In this document: in pieces, positions 41,878 to 50,336 of the stretch
How positions within the stretch are numbered: the first letter of the stretch is position 1
Layout of the letters: every line of letters begins with the position of its first letter
Assembly (NCBI GenBank): GCA_028275345.1
Contig: JAPWUV010000001.1
Span: forward strand, 310,001-374,000
Source of the DNA: a bacterium
Lineage (GTDB): Bacteria > Zhuqueibacterota > Zhuqueibacteria > Oleimicrobiales > Geothermoviventaceae
DNA length: 64,000 bases
Reading direction: 5' to 3'
The notes under the pieces: model-generated
Seen by the model: only the letters and a program-made list of their open reading frames with translations
What the model was told of the DNA's origin: nothing
Databases searched by the model: none
Position numbers and translations under genes: made by a program

Positions 41878-43767
41878 GTGGCGGAGGGACGGTTGCGACT
41901 CGCAGCGTGGATTCTTTCGCTCCTGTTGACCCTGCCGGCGATGGCGAGCTGGGGGGGTCCTGATTTCCAGGCGGCAAGGCGGGAAGAGGAGGACCGGGCG
42001 CGATTTCAAGAGGCGATAGAATTCTTCCGCCAGGGATACTACTCGCGGGCGCAAGAGGTCTTGGAGGCCATCGCGGCGGATCCGAACTCGAACCTAGCCA
42101 GCGCGGCGCAGGTGATGCTGGCGCGCACCCTGTATCGCCAAGGGAGGATCCGCGAAGCGGCGGAAGCTTTGGAGAGCTTCCTGCGGCACTCCCCGCGCAG
42201 CCGATATTCGTCCTACGCACACTATCTCCTGGCGGCCTGCCGAATACGGGAACACGATTCCTTTGCGGGGGCAAGTCACCTCCTTCGCAGTCTATCCCAG
42301 GCCGATTCGGCGCTATTCCGACGTGCTCTGCACGGACTGGCTGTGCTCTCCACGCAGCTGAGCGGATCGCAATGGGAGCAGCTTCAGGGCGAAGCTCCGG
42401 ACCGACCGACCCTGGAGGCTTTGCGTCTGGCGGTTTTGGAGGGCAAGCTGGGTCAGGGGCGCCTCTCCGAGGTGATCGCAGAGGCGGAGGCGCTGCAGTC
42501 GGAGGCGAAAACGGAGCGAGTGCGGGTCCGTGCCGCCGAGCTTGCGAACATCGCGCGCCGAGCGCAGCAGGGGGCTTTGCGGGTTGGGGTGATCCTTCCG
42601 CTCACCGGCCCCCTCCAGGCGGAAGGCCGCAGCCTGCTGCGAGGTGTCCAGCTCGCCTTGAAACGCCACCTCCCCCCGGGGCTGCGGGTCGAGCTGGTGG
42701 TGCACGATTCCGAGAGCAGCATGCTCCGAGCCGTGCACGCGATCCAGGAGCTCATCCGGGATGAGCGCATCGTGGCCGTGATTGGGGAGCTGGAGGGCGA
42801 CAAGAGCGTGGCCATCGGAGCGATCGCCGGGATGGCTCAGCTGCCGGTGCTCGTCCCTGCCAGCAACACCACCGGCCTAACATCCGTGGCCGGGACGGTC
42901 TTCCAGCTGAACATGGATCTGGCACACCGGGGCCGCCTCTTGGCGGAGTTCGCGGTACGGGAGCTGGGATGCCGGAGCTTCGCTACCCTCGCTCCCGCGG
43001 ACGAGTATGGGATGGAAATGGCGGACGCCTTCAGCAACCGCGTGGACGAGCTCGGCGGAATCGTGGTGGCTCAGGAGTGGTACTACGACAGTCCCGAGGA
43101 CCTCAGCAACCAGTTCAAGAGGATCCGACGCCTTGGCCTTCTCTACTGGCTCGCGGATAGCTTGGCCAGGAGGAGCAGCGGTGGATCCCTTCCCACCAGC
43201 GCCCAAGTCCAAGCGATGTTCCAGGCCCTCAACGACTCCATTCGCATCCATGCCAAACCGGGCGAGCCCACCAACGTGGTGGACGAGGAGGATTACCCCG
43301 TCCGGGGCGTGGACGCCATCTTCTTCCCCATCCATCCGGATGATATTCCGTACGTCTCCTCGCAATTCGCCCGCTTCAATATCCGAGCCCGGCCCTTGGG
43401 CGGGGCGGAGTGGTACTCCCCTGAGCTTCTGCAGACCAACCGGCGCTATCTGGAGAACCTCGTGTTCGTGACGGACTGGTTCTTCGACGAGGCGGATTCG
43501 ACTTACCGCCGCTTCCGCGACGAATTCCGTTTGGAGACAGGGACAAGCCCCGACCGCTGGGCTGCGTACGGCTACGACAGCATGAGCTTGATCCTCCGCG
43601 CGCTCGCCGAAGGCGCGGTGACGCGGCAGGAGCTCTGCCAGGTGCTCCAGGGAACCGAGAAGGTTCCGGGCATTCGCGGGCTCACGACGTTCAAAGGGAA
43701 TGACAGGTCGAACGCCGAGATCAATCTGATCCAGTTCGCGGGCGGAAGACTGGTGCGGATCCGGTGA
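41878..43767 (+). CDS. Exported TPR/periplasmic-binding-protein fusion (LpoA-like architecture)
   Basis: The product (about 629 residues) has a signal peptide (RLAAWILSLLLTLPAMAS), an N-terminal TPR region (about 40-130) and a type I periplasmic-binding domain (about 235-620) with VGVILPLTGPLQAEG, VAVIGELEGDKS and VPASNTTGLTS. The TPR plus LivJ-like order is that of LpoA, the outer-membrane activator of penicillin-binding proteins, and of related peptide or amino-acid sensors. No permease or ATPase gene is nearby, which argues against an ABC importer role. No lipobox is obvious. GTG 41878 is the first start. TTG 41893, with GGAGGG just upstream, may be the true one. Confidence 0.78.
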   Translation: MAEGRLRLAAWILSLLLTLPAMASWGGPDFQAARREEEDRARFQEAIEFFRQGYYSRAQEVLEAIAADPNSNLASAAQVMLARTLYRQGRIREAAEALESFLRHSPRSRYSSYAHYLLAACRIREHDSFAGASHLLRSLSQADSALFRRALHGLAVLSTQLSGSQWEQLQGEAPDRPTLEALRLAVLEGKLGQGRLSEVIAEAEALQSEAKTERVRVRAAELANIARRAQQGALRVGVILPLTGPLQAEGRSLLRGVQLALKRHLPPGLRVELVVHDSESSMLRAVHAIQELIRDERIVAVIGELEGDKSVAIGAIAGMAQLPVLVPASNTTGLTSVAGTVFQLNMDLAHRGRLLAEFAVRELGCRSFATLAPADEYGMEMADAFSNRVDELGGIVVAQEWYYDSPEDLSNQFKRIRRLGLLYWLADSLARRSSGGSLPTSAQVQAMFQALNDSIRIHAKPGEPTNVVDEEDYPVRGVDAIFFPIHPDDIPYVSSQFARFNIRARPLGGAEWYSPELLQTNRRYLENLVFVTDWFFDEADSTYRRFRDEFRLETGTSPDRWAAYGYDSMSLILRALAEGAVTRQELCQVLQGTEKVPGIRGLTTFKGNDRSNAEINLIQFAGGRLVRIR

Positions 43768-44139
43768 AGCGCGACGGGGCAAGGGATCGGGTGCCCTGGC
43801 CCATTCCCCCCGGGGATTGCCGTTTGAGCCCGGAACGGAGCGGCAAGCAAGGGATCCCCCGCACCGGCAGAGCCAGTCCTTGTTGCGGGGGCGGAGATTC
43901 CAGCCATCCGTCGACGCGCGAAGGGGATCGGGGGTCGCGCGGGAACGAGAGACTTCGCTCCGGTGGCGCGAGGGAGGGTGGTTCGCTCTGGGGGCAGCGT
44001 TTTCCGCGAGCCGGATAGCGCGTCACAAGGGTGTCCTGCGGCGTTCCGATCCGGCGAGCGTCGCGGGCATGCGCGTTCGCGGGGGGGCGGCGTCGAGACT
44101 CCGAAAGCGCGTCCGAGTGCAGAGAAGGGAGGGAACGAG
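43768..44139 (+). other. Gap upstream of the ThuA-like gene, with one hairpin
   Basis: About 370 bases without a credible gene. CCCCCGCA (43856-43863) and TGCGGGGG (43884-43891) are perfect complements around a 20-base loop, about 90 bases after the preceding stop, and could form a terminator-like hairpin without a T-run. Nothing else was recognised. Confidence 0.35.
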
Positions 44140-44850
44140 ATGGCGCGAGCGATGGGTGCGGTTGGGATTCTGCTCTGTCTTCTGACGGGTGCAGTCGCCC
44201 AGCAAGTCCCGGTGGCGAAGGTCCTGCTCATTACCGGGGAGAACAATCACGACTGGCGTTCCACGACTGCCGTGCTCCGTCAGGAGCTCGAGGAGGCCGG
44301 GGCGAAGGTGGTGGTGAGCGAGGAGCCGGGAGTGCTTGCCATCCCCGCGGCCTCAAAGTATGATGCGATCGTCCTCAATTATAACCGTACGGAGCGCTGG
44401 GACTCCACCACGGAGCGGGCGCTCATTCGTCTCGTGCGCGAAGAGGGCAAGGGGCTCGTGGTGGTCCATGCCTCCGATAACGCCTTCCCGGGATGGAAGG
44501 AGTTCGAGGAGATGATCGGTCTGGCCTGGAGGGAAGGTGCGGGGCACGATCGCTACGGTCGCTTCACAGTGCGAATCGTGGATGCCGAGCACCCCATTAC
44601 CGCTGGGCTTAAGGATTTCGAGACCACCGATGAACTGTACCGTGACTTGACCGAATTCAGCCCTTCGCGAGTGCTGGCCGTGGCCCATTCGAGGGATAAG
44701 GATCGGGACTACCCGATGATCCTGGTCCGGAGCTTTGGCAAAGGCAGGGTTTTCCACACTGTGCTGGGGCATAACGCGGAATCCATGCAAAACGACGGAT
44801 TTCGCACCACATTTGTGAGGGGCACCCTCTGGGCTGCCGGGAAGCTGTGA
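44140..44850 (+). CDS. Secreted ThuA-like domain protein
   Basis: The 236-residue product has a signal peptide (about 1-21, ending AVAQQ) and a ThuA-like, glutamine-amidotransferase-fold domain: KVLLITGENNHDW at the start, YDAIVLNYN, GLVVVHASDNAFPGW, the HPITAGL segment and GRVFHTVLGHN near the end. ThuA domains occur in secreted proteins of sugar utilisation loci, and their catalytic role is poorly defined. ATG 44140 follows GAAGGGAGGG. The gene seems to stand alone and has no obvious partner here. Confidence 0.85.
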   Translation: MARAMGAVGILLCLLTGAVAQQVPVAKVLLITGENNHDWRSTTAVLRQELEEAGAKVVVSEEPGVLAIPAASKYDAIVLNYNRTERWDSTTERALIRLVREEGKGLVVVHASDNAFPGWKEFEEMIGLAWREGAGHDRYGRFTVRIVDAEHPITAGLKDFETTDELYRDLTEFSPSRVLAVAHSRDKDRDYPMILVRSFGKGRVFHTVLGHNAESMQNDGFRTTFVRGTLWAAGKL

Positions 44851-44945
44851 TGGCCCGGGGCACGCTGGAGGTCCCCTGCCTCCGCAAGAAGACGCCACGC
44901 CATGGCCGGGCGGCGGTCTCCGTCCGGGTTTCTCCCAACTGTCCG

Positions 44946-44974
44946 TTGATTTTGTGCCGCGGTTTGGGTATCTT
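44946..44974 (+). promoter_or_regulatory. Candidate promoter of the dCMP deaminase gene
   Basis: TTGATT (44946-44951), 17 bases, TATCTT (44969-44974), about 60 bases before the start. Confidence 0.55.
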
Positions 44975-45032
44975 GCGCGGCCCAGGGGGATGATTCGGCC
45001 TGCGTTCGGAGAGCTTGCTGGGAGCGAGCGAC

Positions 45033-45536
45033 GTGACATCCAACCCAACCTCGCGCAGACGTCCCACGTGGGATGAATACTTCATCCAGGTCGCGGAGGT
45101 GGTAGCCAAGAGGTCCTCGTGTTTTCGGAATCAGGTGGGAGCCGTCATCGTCCGGGACAAGGATATCATCTCCACCGGATACAACGGAGCGCCCAAGTAC
45201 CAGAAGAACTGTCTGGAGATCGGTTGGTGCTACCGGGATCGGAATGGCATTCCGAGCGGGACGCAGCTGGAAAGGTGCCGAGCGGTGGGCTCGCACGCCG
45301 AATCCAACGCCATTGCGCTAGCGGCACGGAACGGGCACGCCACCTCCGGAACGACCATCTACGTGGTGGGCCACGACGCCATTTGCAACCAGTGCAAGGC
45401 CCAGATCGCTAATGCGGAGATCCAGCGAGTCGTCCTGAAGAAGCGTAACGGTGAGATCCAGGAGTTCTTTCCCGCGAGGGATTGGACCGTCCACCCCGTG
45501 GACCAAGGCGCTCCGGAGGAACTCGACGAAGGCTAG
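45033..45536 (+). CDS. Deoxycytidylate deaminase family protein (ComEB-like)
   Basis: dCMP deaminase supplies dUMP for thymidylate synthesis. The 167-residue protein has the catalytic zinc site SHAESNAIA (His88, Glu90) with CNQC (Cys118, Cys121). Additional cysteines Cys30, Cys60, Cys66 and Cys82 probably form the second zinc site seen in this family. The FRNQVGAVIVRD and GYNGAPK segments are typical. Start GTG 45033 has GGGAGCGAG upstream. TTG 45015 is an alternative with a short extension. The next gene is 42 bases downstream and unrelated in pathway. Confidence 0.9.
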   Translation: MTSNPTSRRRPTWDEYFIQVAEVVAKRSSCFRNQVGAVIVRDKDIISTGYNGAPKYQKNCLEIGWCYRDRNGIPSGTQLERCRAVGSHAESNAIALAARNGHATSGTTIYVVGHDAICNQCKAQIANAEIQRVVLKKRNGEIQEFFPARDWTVHPVDQGAPEELDEG

Positions 45537-45578
45537 CGACGGCTACAATCCAACGCATTGCCGCAAGGGACACCGCCA

Positions 45579-46181
45579 ATGGCTGTGTACGATCTGATCC
45601 TGCGTCGCAGAACGATTCGACGTTTTCGCCAGGATCCCGTGCCACTGAACCTGCTGCTGCAAATGGTCAATGCGGCTCGCCTTGCCCCTTCGGGGGCCAA
45701 TCTGCAGCCTCTGGAGTACGTGGTCGTCACGGACGAGGCTCTGCTCCCGCAGGTGTTCGCGGCAACGCGCTGGGCGGCCTACCTGGGCGAGGAGGGGACT
45801 CCGAAGGAAGGCGAGCGTCCTCGGGCTTACATCGTCGTGTTGATCAACCGACGCGTGCGGCCCAACGGCGGCTACCACGATTGCGGCGCCGCCATCGAGA
45901 ACATGATCCTCGTGGCCCTTGAAGCCGGCTTTGGAACCTGCTGGATCGGTTCGCTGGACAAGAATGCCCTGCGGAGCACGCTGGACATCCCCGATGATTA
46001 CGAGATTGACTCCGTCCTCGCGGTCGGAGCCCCGGCCGAGAGGGCCGTCGTCGAACCGATGACGGATTCGGTGAGGTACTATCGGGACGAAGAGGGCGTC
46101 CACCACGTGCCGAAGCGTGCCTTCCGCGAGGTGTGCCACCTGAATTGCTTCGGGACTCATTACGACGGCCCGGAGCCTTGA
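45579..46181 (+). CDS. Nitroreductase family flavoprotein
   Basis: The 200-residue protein has the nitroreductase FMN-binding start (YDLILRRRTIRRFRQDPVP), the LAPSGANLQPLEYVVV segment and the GAAIENMILVALEAGFGTCWIG core. Such enzymes use NAD(P)H and FMN to reduce quinones, nitro compounds or other electron acceptors, and the physiological substrate is usually unknown. There is no signal peptide. It follows the deaminase closely and could be co-transcribed with it. A candidate promoter for the next operon overlaps its stop codon. Confidence 0.88.
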   Translation: MAVYDLILRRRTIRRFRQDPVPLNLLLQMVNAARLAPSGANLQPLEYVVVTDEALLPQVFAATRWAAYLGEEGTPKEGERPRAYIVVLINRRVRPNGGYHDCGAAIENMILVALEAGFGTCWIGSLDKNALRSTLDIPDDYEIDSVLAVGAPAERAVVEPMTDSVRYYRDEEGVHHVPKRAFREVCHLNCFGTHYDGPEP

Positions 46182-46206
46182 CCTGCGGGCGGAACAGGCG
46201 GACAAT
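46178..46206 (+). promoter_or_regulatory. Candidate promoter of the isomerase-LutABC operon
   Basis: TTGACC (46178-46183), 17 bases, GACAAT (46201-46206). The -35 overlaps the nitroreductase stop codon. The -10 departs from the TAnnTT pattern of the other candidates, so support is weaker. Confidence 0.4.
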
Positions 46207-46323
46207 CTCTGGTAGCCCAACAGCCAGCCCAGCATGAAGTCCCGCGCAGGGGGCGTCGAGGTCGATCGAGAGAGCGCGGGGCGTGCTAGCGAGGAGATCG
46301 ACGGCCAGCGGGATGGAGGCTCG

Positions 46324-47205
46324 GTGCTCAAGCTTTCGGTGATCACCGACGAGGTCAGCCGGGACCTGCGAAGGGTGGTGGAATTCGCGCGGCATTTCCG
46401 CCTGGAGGGACTCGAGCTTCGTTCCGTGTGGGATTGTCCGGCGGAAAAGCTGACCCGCGAGCAGATCGACGAAATCCGCAAGCTCCTGGCCGGTACCGAG
46501 CTAGTCATCTGCGCCGTTGCTTCCCCCTTCCTCAGATGCGACCTGGACGATCGGGAGGGATTGGACCACCAGCAGCGGATCCTGGGTCGATGCATCGAAA
46601 TCGCGGAGCATTTGGGATGCGATCTGGTGCGCGTCTCCACCCCACCGAGAAAGGGTCGGCTCGAGGATCGGTTTGACCAGCTCGCCGAGGTCTTCCAGCG
46701 AGCTTTGTTCCTGGCGGTGCGGGCGGGCGTGCGCCTCGCCGTGGAGAACGGGCACGCCACGCTGGTTGGCACAGGGCAAGAGCTGGCCTGGTTCCTCGAG
46801 CGGATGAATTTCCCATTGTTGGGGGCCTGCTGGGATCCCCAGGAGCATTTCATTTGCGTAGGCGGGCGGGAGGAGACGCGCCAGGGGTACGAAGCCCTGC
46901 GAGGCACGCTGATGCATGTGCACCTGAAGGATGCCCGCATCGCCCCGGGAGGAGGAGCAATGGAGTTCGCTCCGATTGGAGAGGGAGAGGTGGGAATCGG
47001 GGAGCAGCTGCGGGCGCTGGTATCCGACGGGTATCGGGGGTTCGTGTCCCTGGAAACCGGCTGGCGCCCCGACGTGCTCCTCTCCGAAGCGGCGAGCCTC
47101 GACCCCGGCTTCCCGATTGCCACGGAAGCGGAATACGCCAGCTGGTTCTGCATGGCTCGCCTCCAACGGCTCATCGAGGAGATGGCGGAGGAATCGATTG
47201 GATAG
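46324..47205 (+). CDS. Sugar phosphate isomerase/epimerase-like TIM-barrel protein
   Basis: The 293-residue product is a xylose isomerase-like TIM barrel. Metal-ligand-type segments are visible: a Glu in VENGHATLVGT, the Asp of GACWDPQEHF, the HVHLKDA segment and a final Glu in FVSLETGW. The enzyme class includes isomerases and epimerases of sugars and related polyols. The substrate is not predictable. GTG 46324 behind GGAGG gives the family-like N-terminus (LKLSVITDEVS). An upstream in-frame ATG at 46234 would add 30 residues. It ends 16 bases before lutA and is probably co-transcribed with lutABC. Confidence 0.82.
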   Translation: MLKLSVITDEVSRDLRRVVEFARHFRLEGLELRSVWDCPAEKLTREQIDEIRKLLAGTELVICAVASPFLRCDLDDREGLDHQQRILGRCIEIAEHLGCDLVRVSTPPRKGRLEDRFDQLAEVFQRALFLAVRAGVRLAVENGHATLVGTGQELAWFLERMNFPLLGACWDPQEHFICVGGREETRQGYEALRGTLMHVHLKDARIAPGGGAMEFAPIGEGEVGIGEQLRALVSDGYRGFVSLETGWRPDVLLSEAASLDPGFPIATEAEYASWFCMARLQRLIEEMAEESIG

Positions 47206-47221
47206 TGCTGGGTCGGTCCGA

Positions 47222-47995
47222 ATGGCTGAAAGCCGGGGATCCTCGGTGCAGGGACAAGCAACCGATCGGGAGGTTTGGCTTTTCGTCCCTTGTCTTGTGG
47301 ATCAATTCTACCCGGAGGTCGCGGAGGGCATGGCGAGGATCCTGGCGCGCCTGGGCTGCCGGGTCCATTATCCTCCGCGCCAGACGTGCTGCGGGCAACC
47401 TGCCTTCAACACGGGGCATTGGCACGATGCCCGCCGCGTGGCGCGGCATTTTCTCGATGTGTTCGGGGAGGCCCCGACAGTAGTGGCTCCTTCCGGATCC
47501 TGCGTGTCGATGGTCCGGGTCTTTTTCCCTCGCCTTTTCCGCAGCACCCCTGAGGAGGAGATTGCGCTACGTCTGAGCGGCAAGGTCTTTGAGTTCAGCG
47601 AATTCGTGGTGCGGCAACTGGGCCGGGAGGACGTGGGTGCCTCTTTCCACGGACGGGCGGCGTATCACGCTTCCTGCCACCTACTTCGCGAACTGGGCAT
47701 TCGAGAGGAGCCCCTCCGACTCCTTCGGAAGGTGCAAGGTCTGGAGCTGGTCGAGATGAAGGATGCGGAAGCATGCTGCGGGTTCGGGGGGACTTTCGCG
47801 GTGAAATTCCCTGAGCTCTCCACTTCGATGGCTGAGTACAAGATCGAGCAAGCCCGCGCTGCGGGGGTCCAGTACATCGTGATGAACGACGTGAGTTGCC
47901 TCATGCAACTTCAGGGCGTGATCGATCGCAAGGGTCTTCCACTGCGCGCGCTGCACATCGTCCATGTCCTGAGCGGCGGAGGTGCCGGGCGATGA
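47222..47995 (+). CDS. lutA: L-lactate utilisation protein LutA (CCG-domain Fe-S protein)
   Basis: LutABC together oxidise L-lactate to pyruvate. The 257-residue product has the two cysteine-rich CCG repeats of the family: the first includes TCCGQPAFN, the second CHLLRELG with ACCGFGGTFAVKFPE. These repeats bind iron-sulfur clusters or link to the electron-transfer partner. Length fits LutA/YkgE. ATG 47222 follows the isomerase gene by 16 bases, and the stop overlaps lutB by ATGA. The order lutA-lutB-lutC is canonical. Confidence 0.93.
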   Translation: MAESRGSSVQGQATDREVWLFVPCLVDQFYPEVAEGMARILARLGCRVHYPPRQTCCGQPAFNTGHWHDARRVARHFLDVFGEAPTVVAPSGSCVSMVRVFFPRLFRSTPEEEIALRLSGKVFEFSEFVVRQLGREDVGASFHGRAAYHASCHLLRELGIREEPLRLLRKVQGLELVEMKDAEACCGFGGTFAVKFPELSTSMAEYKIEQARAAGVQYIVMNDVSCLMQLQGVIDRKGLPLRALHIVHVLSGGGAGR

Positions 47996-49413
47996 GGCGA
48001 GTGACTCTGGACCCCAGGTTTTTTCGGGAGAACATTCGCATCAGCCTCGGGGACGAGCACCTTCAGAGGACGCTTCGGAAGGCGTGCGACGAAGTCCTGA
48101 CCAAGCGCGCTGCCCTTGTGGAGGATATTCCGCACTGGGAGCAGCTCCGTCAAGCCGCACGTCGGATCAAGAGCCACACCCTCGCCCACCTCGACCAGTA
48201 CCTTTTGCAACTGGAGAAGAATCTCCAGGCGAACGGGGTGCGCGTCCACTGGGCGGAGGACGCCGAAGAGGCTTGCACGGAGATCCTGGCGATCGCCAGG
48301 AAACACAATGTGTGGACGGCGGTGAAATCCAAGTCGATGACCTCCGAAGAGGTAGGGCTCAATCATTTCTTGGAGGAACGCTGCATCCGCCCCGTGGAGA
48401 CCGACCTGGGTGAATACATCCAGCAGCTGTCCGGTGAGCCGCCTTTCCACATCGTGACCCCGGCGATGCACCGGACGCGTGCGGATGTGGGGCGCATTTT
48501 CGCCGAGAAGCTGAGCGTCGAGTACACGGATGATCCCGAGGCGCTCACACAAATCGCCCGGCGCACATTGCGGCGCGAATTCCTGAGCGCCGAAATGGGG
48601 ATCACGGGGGCCAACTTCGCCGTGGCCGACCCAGGGCTGATCGTCGTCGTGGAGAACGAGGGTAATGCCCGGATGAGCACCACAGCTCCTCGGGTCCACG
48701 TCGTGCTGGTGGGGATCGAGAAGGTGATCCCCACATTGGAAGACCTCCGCGTGTTCTTGGACCTGCTCTCCGTGAGCAGCACTGCCCAGCGGCTTCCCTG
48801 CTACGTGAACCTCATCCGCGGCCCCCGTTCGCACGCAGATGCCGACGGTCCGGAAGAAGTGCACGTGGTGTTCCTGGACAACGGCCGAAGCGGCATTTTG
48901 GTCGACGACGAAATGGTCAGCGCTCTCTTCTGCATCCGCTGCGGCGCCTGCTTGAATGCCTGTCCCGTCTTCCAACGCATTGGAGGGCATGCGTACGGTT
49001 GGGTCTACCAAGGCCCCATCGGTTCAGTCCTCACCCCGCTCTACCGGGGAATTGAGATTGGGCATCAGCTTCCCTTCGGTTCCTCCCTGTGTGGAGCTTG
49101 CGGCGAGATTTGCCCGGTGGCCATCGATATCCAGCACCTCCTGCTCGAGTTGCGGGCGCGGATCCAGAGCCAGCTGAACGCCACGAGCTTGCCGGAGAGG
49201 CTGCTCTTCCGGCTCTGGGCTTTGGCGGCAAGTCGGCCGATCCTTTACCGGACAGGAGCCTTTCTCCTACGTGTGGCCCAGAGGCTAGCGATGCCTCGAG
49301 GGCGGCATCTGCCGGTTCCGGTGTGGGGAAAGACGCGGAGCTTCCCGCGATTAGCCCCGGCGAGCTTCCACCATCGCTGGAAGCGACTGGAACGTGAGCT
49401 GGTGAGCGAGTGA
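47992..49413 (+). CDS. lutB: L-lactate utilisation iron-sulfur protein LutB
   Basis: The 473-residue product has an N-terminal LUD domain (about 60-300, with KSKSMTSEEVGLNHFLEE and GITGANFAVADPG) and a C-terminal ferredoxin-like region with two 4Fe-4S motifs, CIRCGACLNACP and CGACGEICP. It ends in a helical tail with an arginine-rich end. It passes electrons from lactate oxidation to the respiratory chain. Start ATG 47992 lies inside the lutA stop. All expected cysteines are present. Confidence 0.94.
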   Translation: MRRVTLDPRFFRENIRISLGDEHLQRTLRKACDEVLTKRAALVEDIPHWEQLRQAARRIKSHTLAHLDQYLLQLEKNLQANGVRVHWAEDAEEACTEILAIARKHNVWTAVKSKSMTSEEVGLNHFLEERCIRPVETDLGEYIQQLSGEPPFHIVTPAMHRTRADVGRIFAEKLSVEYTDDPEALTQIARRTLRREFLSAEMGITGANFAVADPGLIVVVENEGNARMSTTAPRVHVVLVGIEKVIPTLEDLRVFLDLLSVSSTAQRLPCYVNLIRGPRSHADADGPEEVHVVFLDNGRSGILVDDEMVSALFCIRCGACLNACPVFQRIGGHAYGWVYQGPIGSVLTPLYRGIEIGHQLPFGSSLCGACGEICPVAIDIQHLLLELRARIQSQLNATSLPERLLFRLWALAASRPILYRTGAFLLRVAQRLAMPRGRHLPVPVWGKTRSFPRLAPASFHHRWKRLERELVSE

Positions 49414-49470
49414 ACTCGCGGCCGGACCGAGTGTAGCGGCAGTTTTTCGGGCAAACGAAGGAGCAGCGGA

Positions 49471-50160
49471 GTGTCGGAGCGTTCGCGGAAGCAGATCATC
49501 GAGCGGATTCGGCAGGCTACCGGCCGGCGAATTTCGTCGTACCCGGAGGCGGAGGTGAAGGACTCTCGCGACCGGCGGCTCGAGCATGCGAGCGAGGCCG
49601 AACTGGTGGAGGTATTCTGCGCCCGTCAAGAAGAGCTGGGCGGTCGCGTATTCATTGAGGGGACGCCCGAGACTTTGCTGGAGGCACTGGCGGAGCGCGT
49701 CCGGCAGCTCGCCACGGGCCCGGTCTGGGTCGAAAAAGGTCTGGAAATAGGGGGGAGACCTGTGCTGGCCGCGCTCCGGCAACGGGGGATTCTGTCCCTG
49801 CATGAGGCCGGGACTCCCCCACAAGGGCTGTCCTGGAAGGAATGCTTGGCCGAAGCCTCCGTGGGGATCACTGGGGCTGACTGGCTCTTGGCTCAAACGG
49901 GGAGCGTAGTCCTGGTGCACACGAGCGACCGACCGCGATCGCTCAGCCTCCTGCCCAGCGTTCACCTTGTGGTCGCACCGGTCCGGATCCTCGTCCCGGA
50001 CTTGGACGCGGTGATCCCTCGCCTGGGCGAGCGCTTCGGCACGGGCGGTTTTCCAGCGGTCACGGTCATCACGGGCTCCAGCCGCACGGCGGACATCGAG
50101 AAGATCCTCGTGCGTGGCGTGCACGGGCCGCAGATCTTGGAAGTGTTCCTGCTGGTCTGA
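49471..50160 (+). CDS. lutC: L-lactate utilisation protein LutC
   Basis: The 229-residue protein is a single LUD domain with the VGITGADWLLAQTGSVVL and PSVHLVVAPV segments that define LutC/YkgG. It is the third component of the cytoplasmic L-lactate dehydrogenase complex. GTG 49471 follows GAAGGAGC, 57 bases after lutB. No lactate permease or LutR-type regulator is found next to it. Regulation therefore probably acts at the promoter upstream of the isomerase gene. Confidence 0.92.
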   Translation: MSERSRKQIIERIRQATGRRISSYPEAEVKDSRDRRLEHASEAELVEVFCARQEELGGRVFIEGTPETLLEALAERVRQLATGPVWVEKGLEIGGRPVLAALRQRGILSLHEAGTPPQGLSWKECLAEASVGITGADWLLAQTGSVVLVHTSDRPRSLSLLPSVHLVVAPVRILVPDLDAVIPRLGERFGTGGFPAVTVITGSSRTADIEKILVRGVHGPQILEVFLLV

Positions 50161-50336
50161 AAGGGGGGAATGTTCGCGGGTCAGTCGGCCTCGGGACGGC
50201 CGCCCGCCGGGATCGGTTCCTCCGGGAGGGGGAAGGGGAAGTTTGGGCGCAGCGGCCAGCGTTGGCTCGGCTCACCGGAGCGCGTTTTCCATTGAGGAGG
50301 GGAAGGTAGGAGGTCTTGGGAATACGGGAGGGAGCC

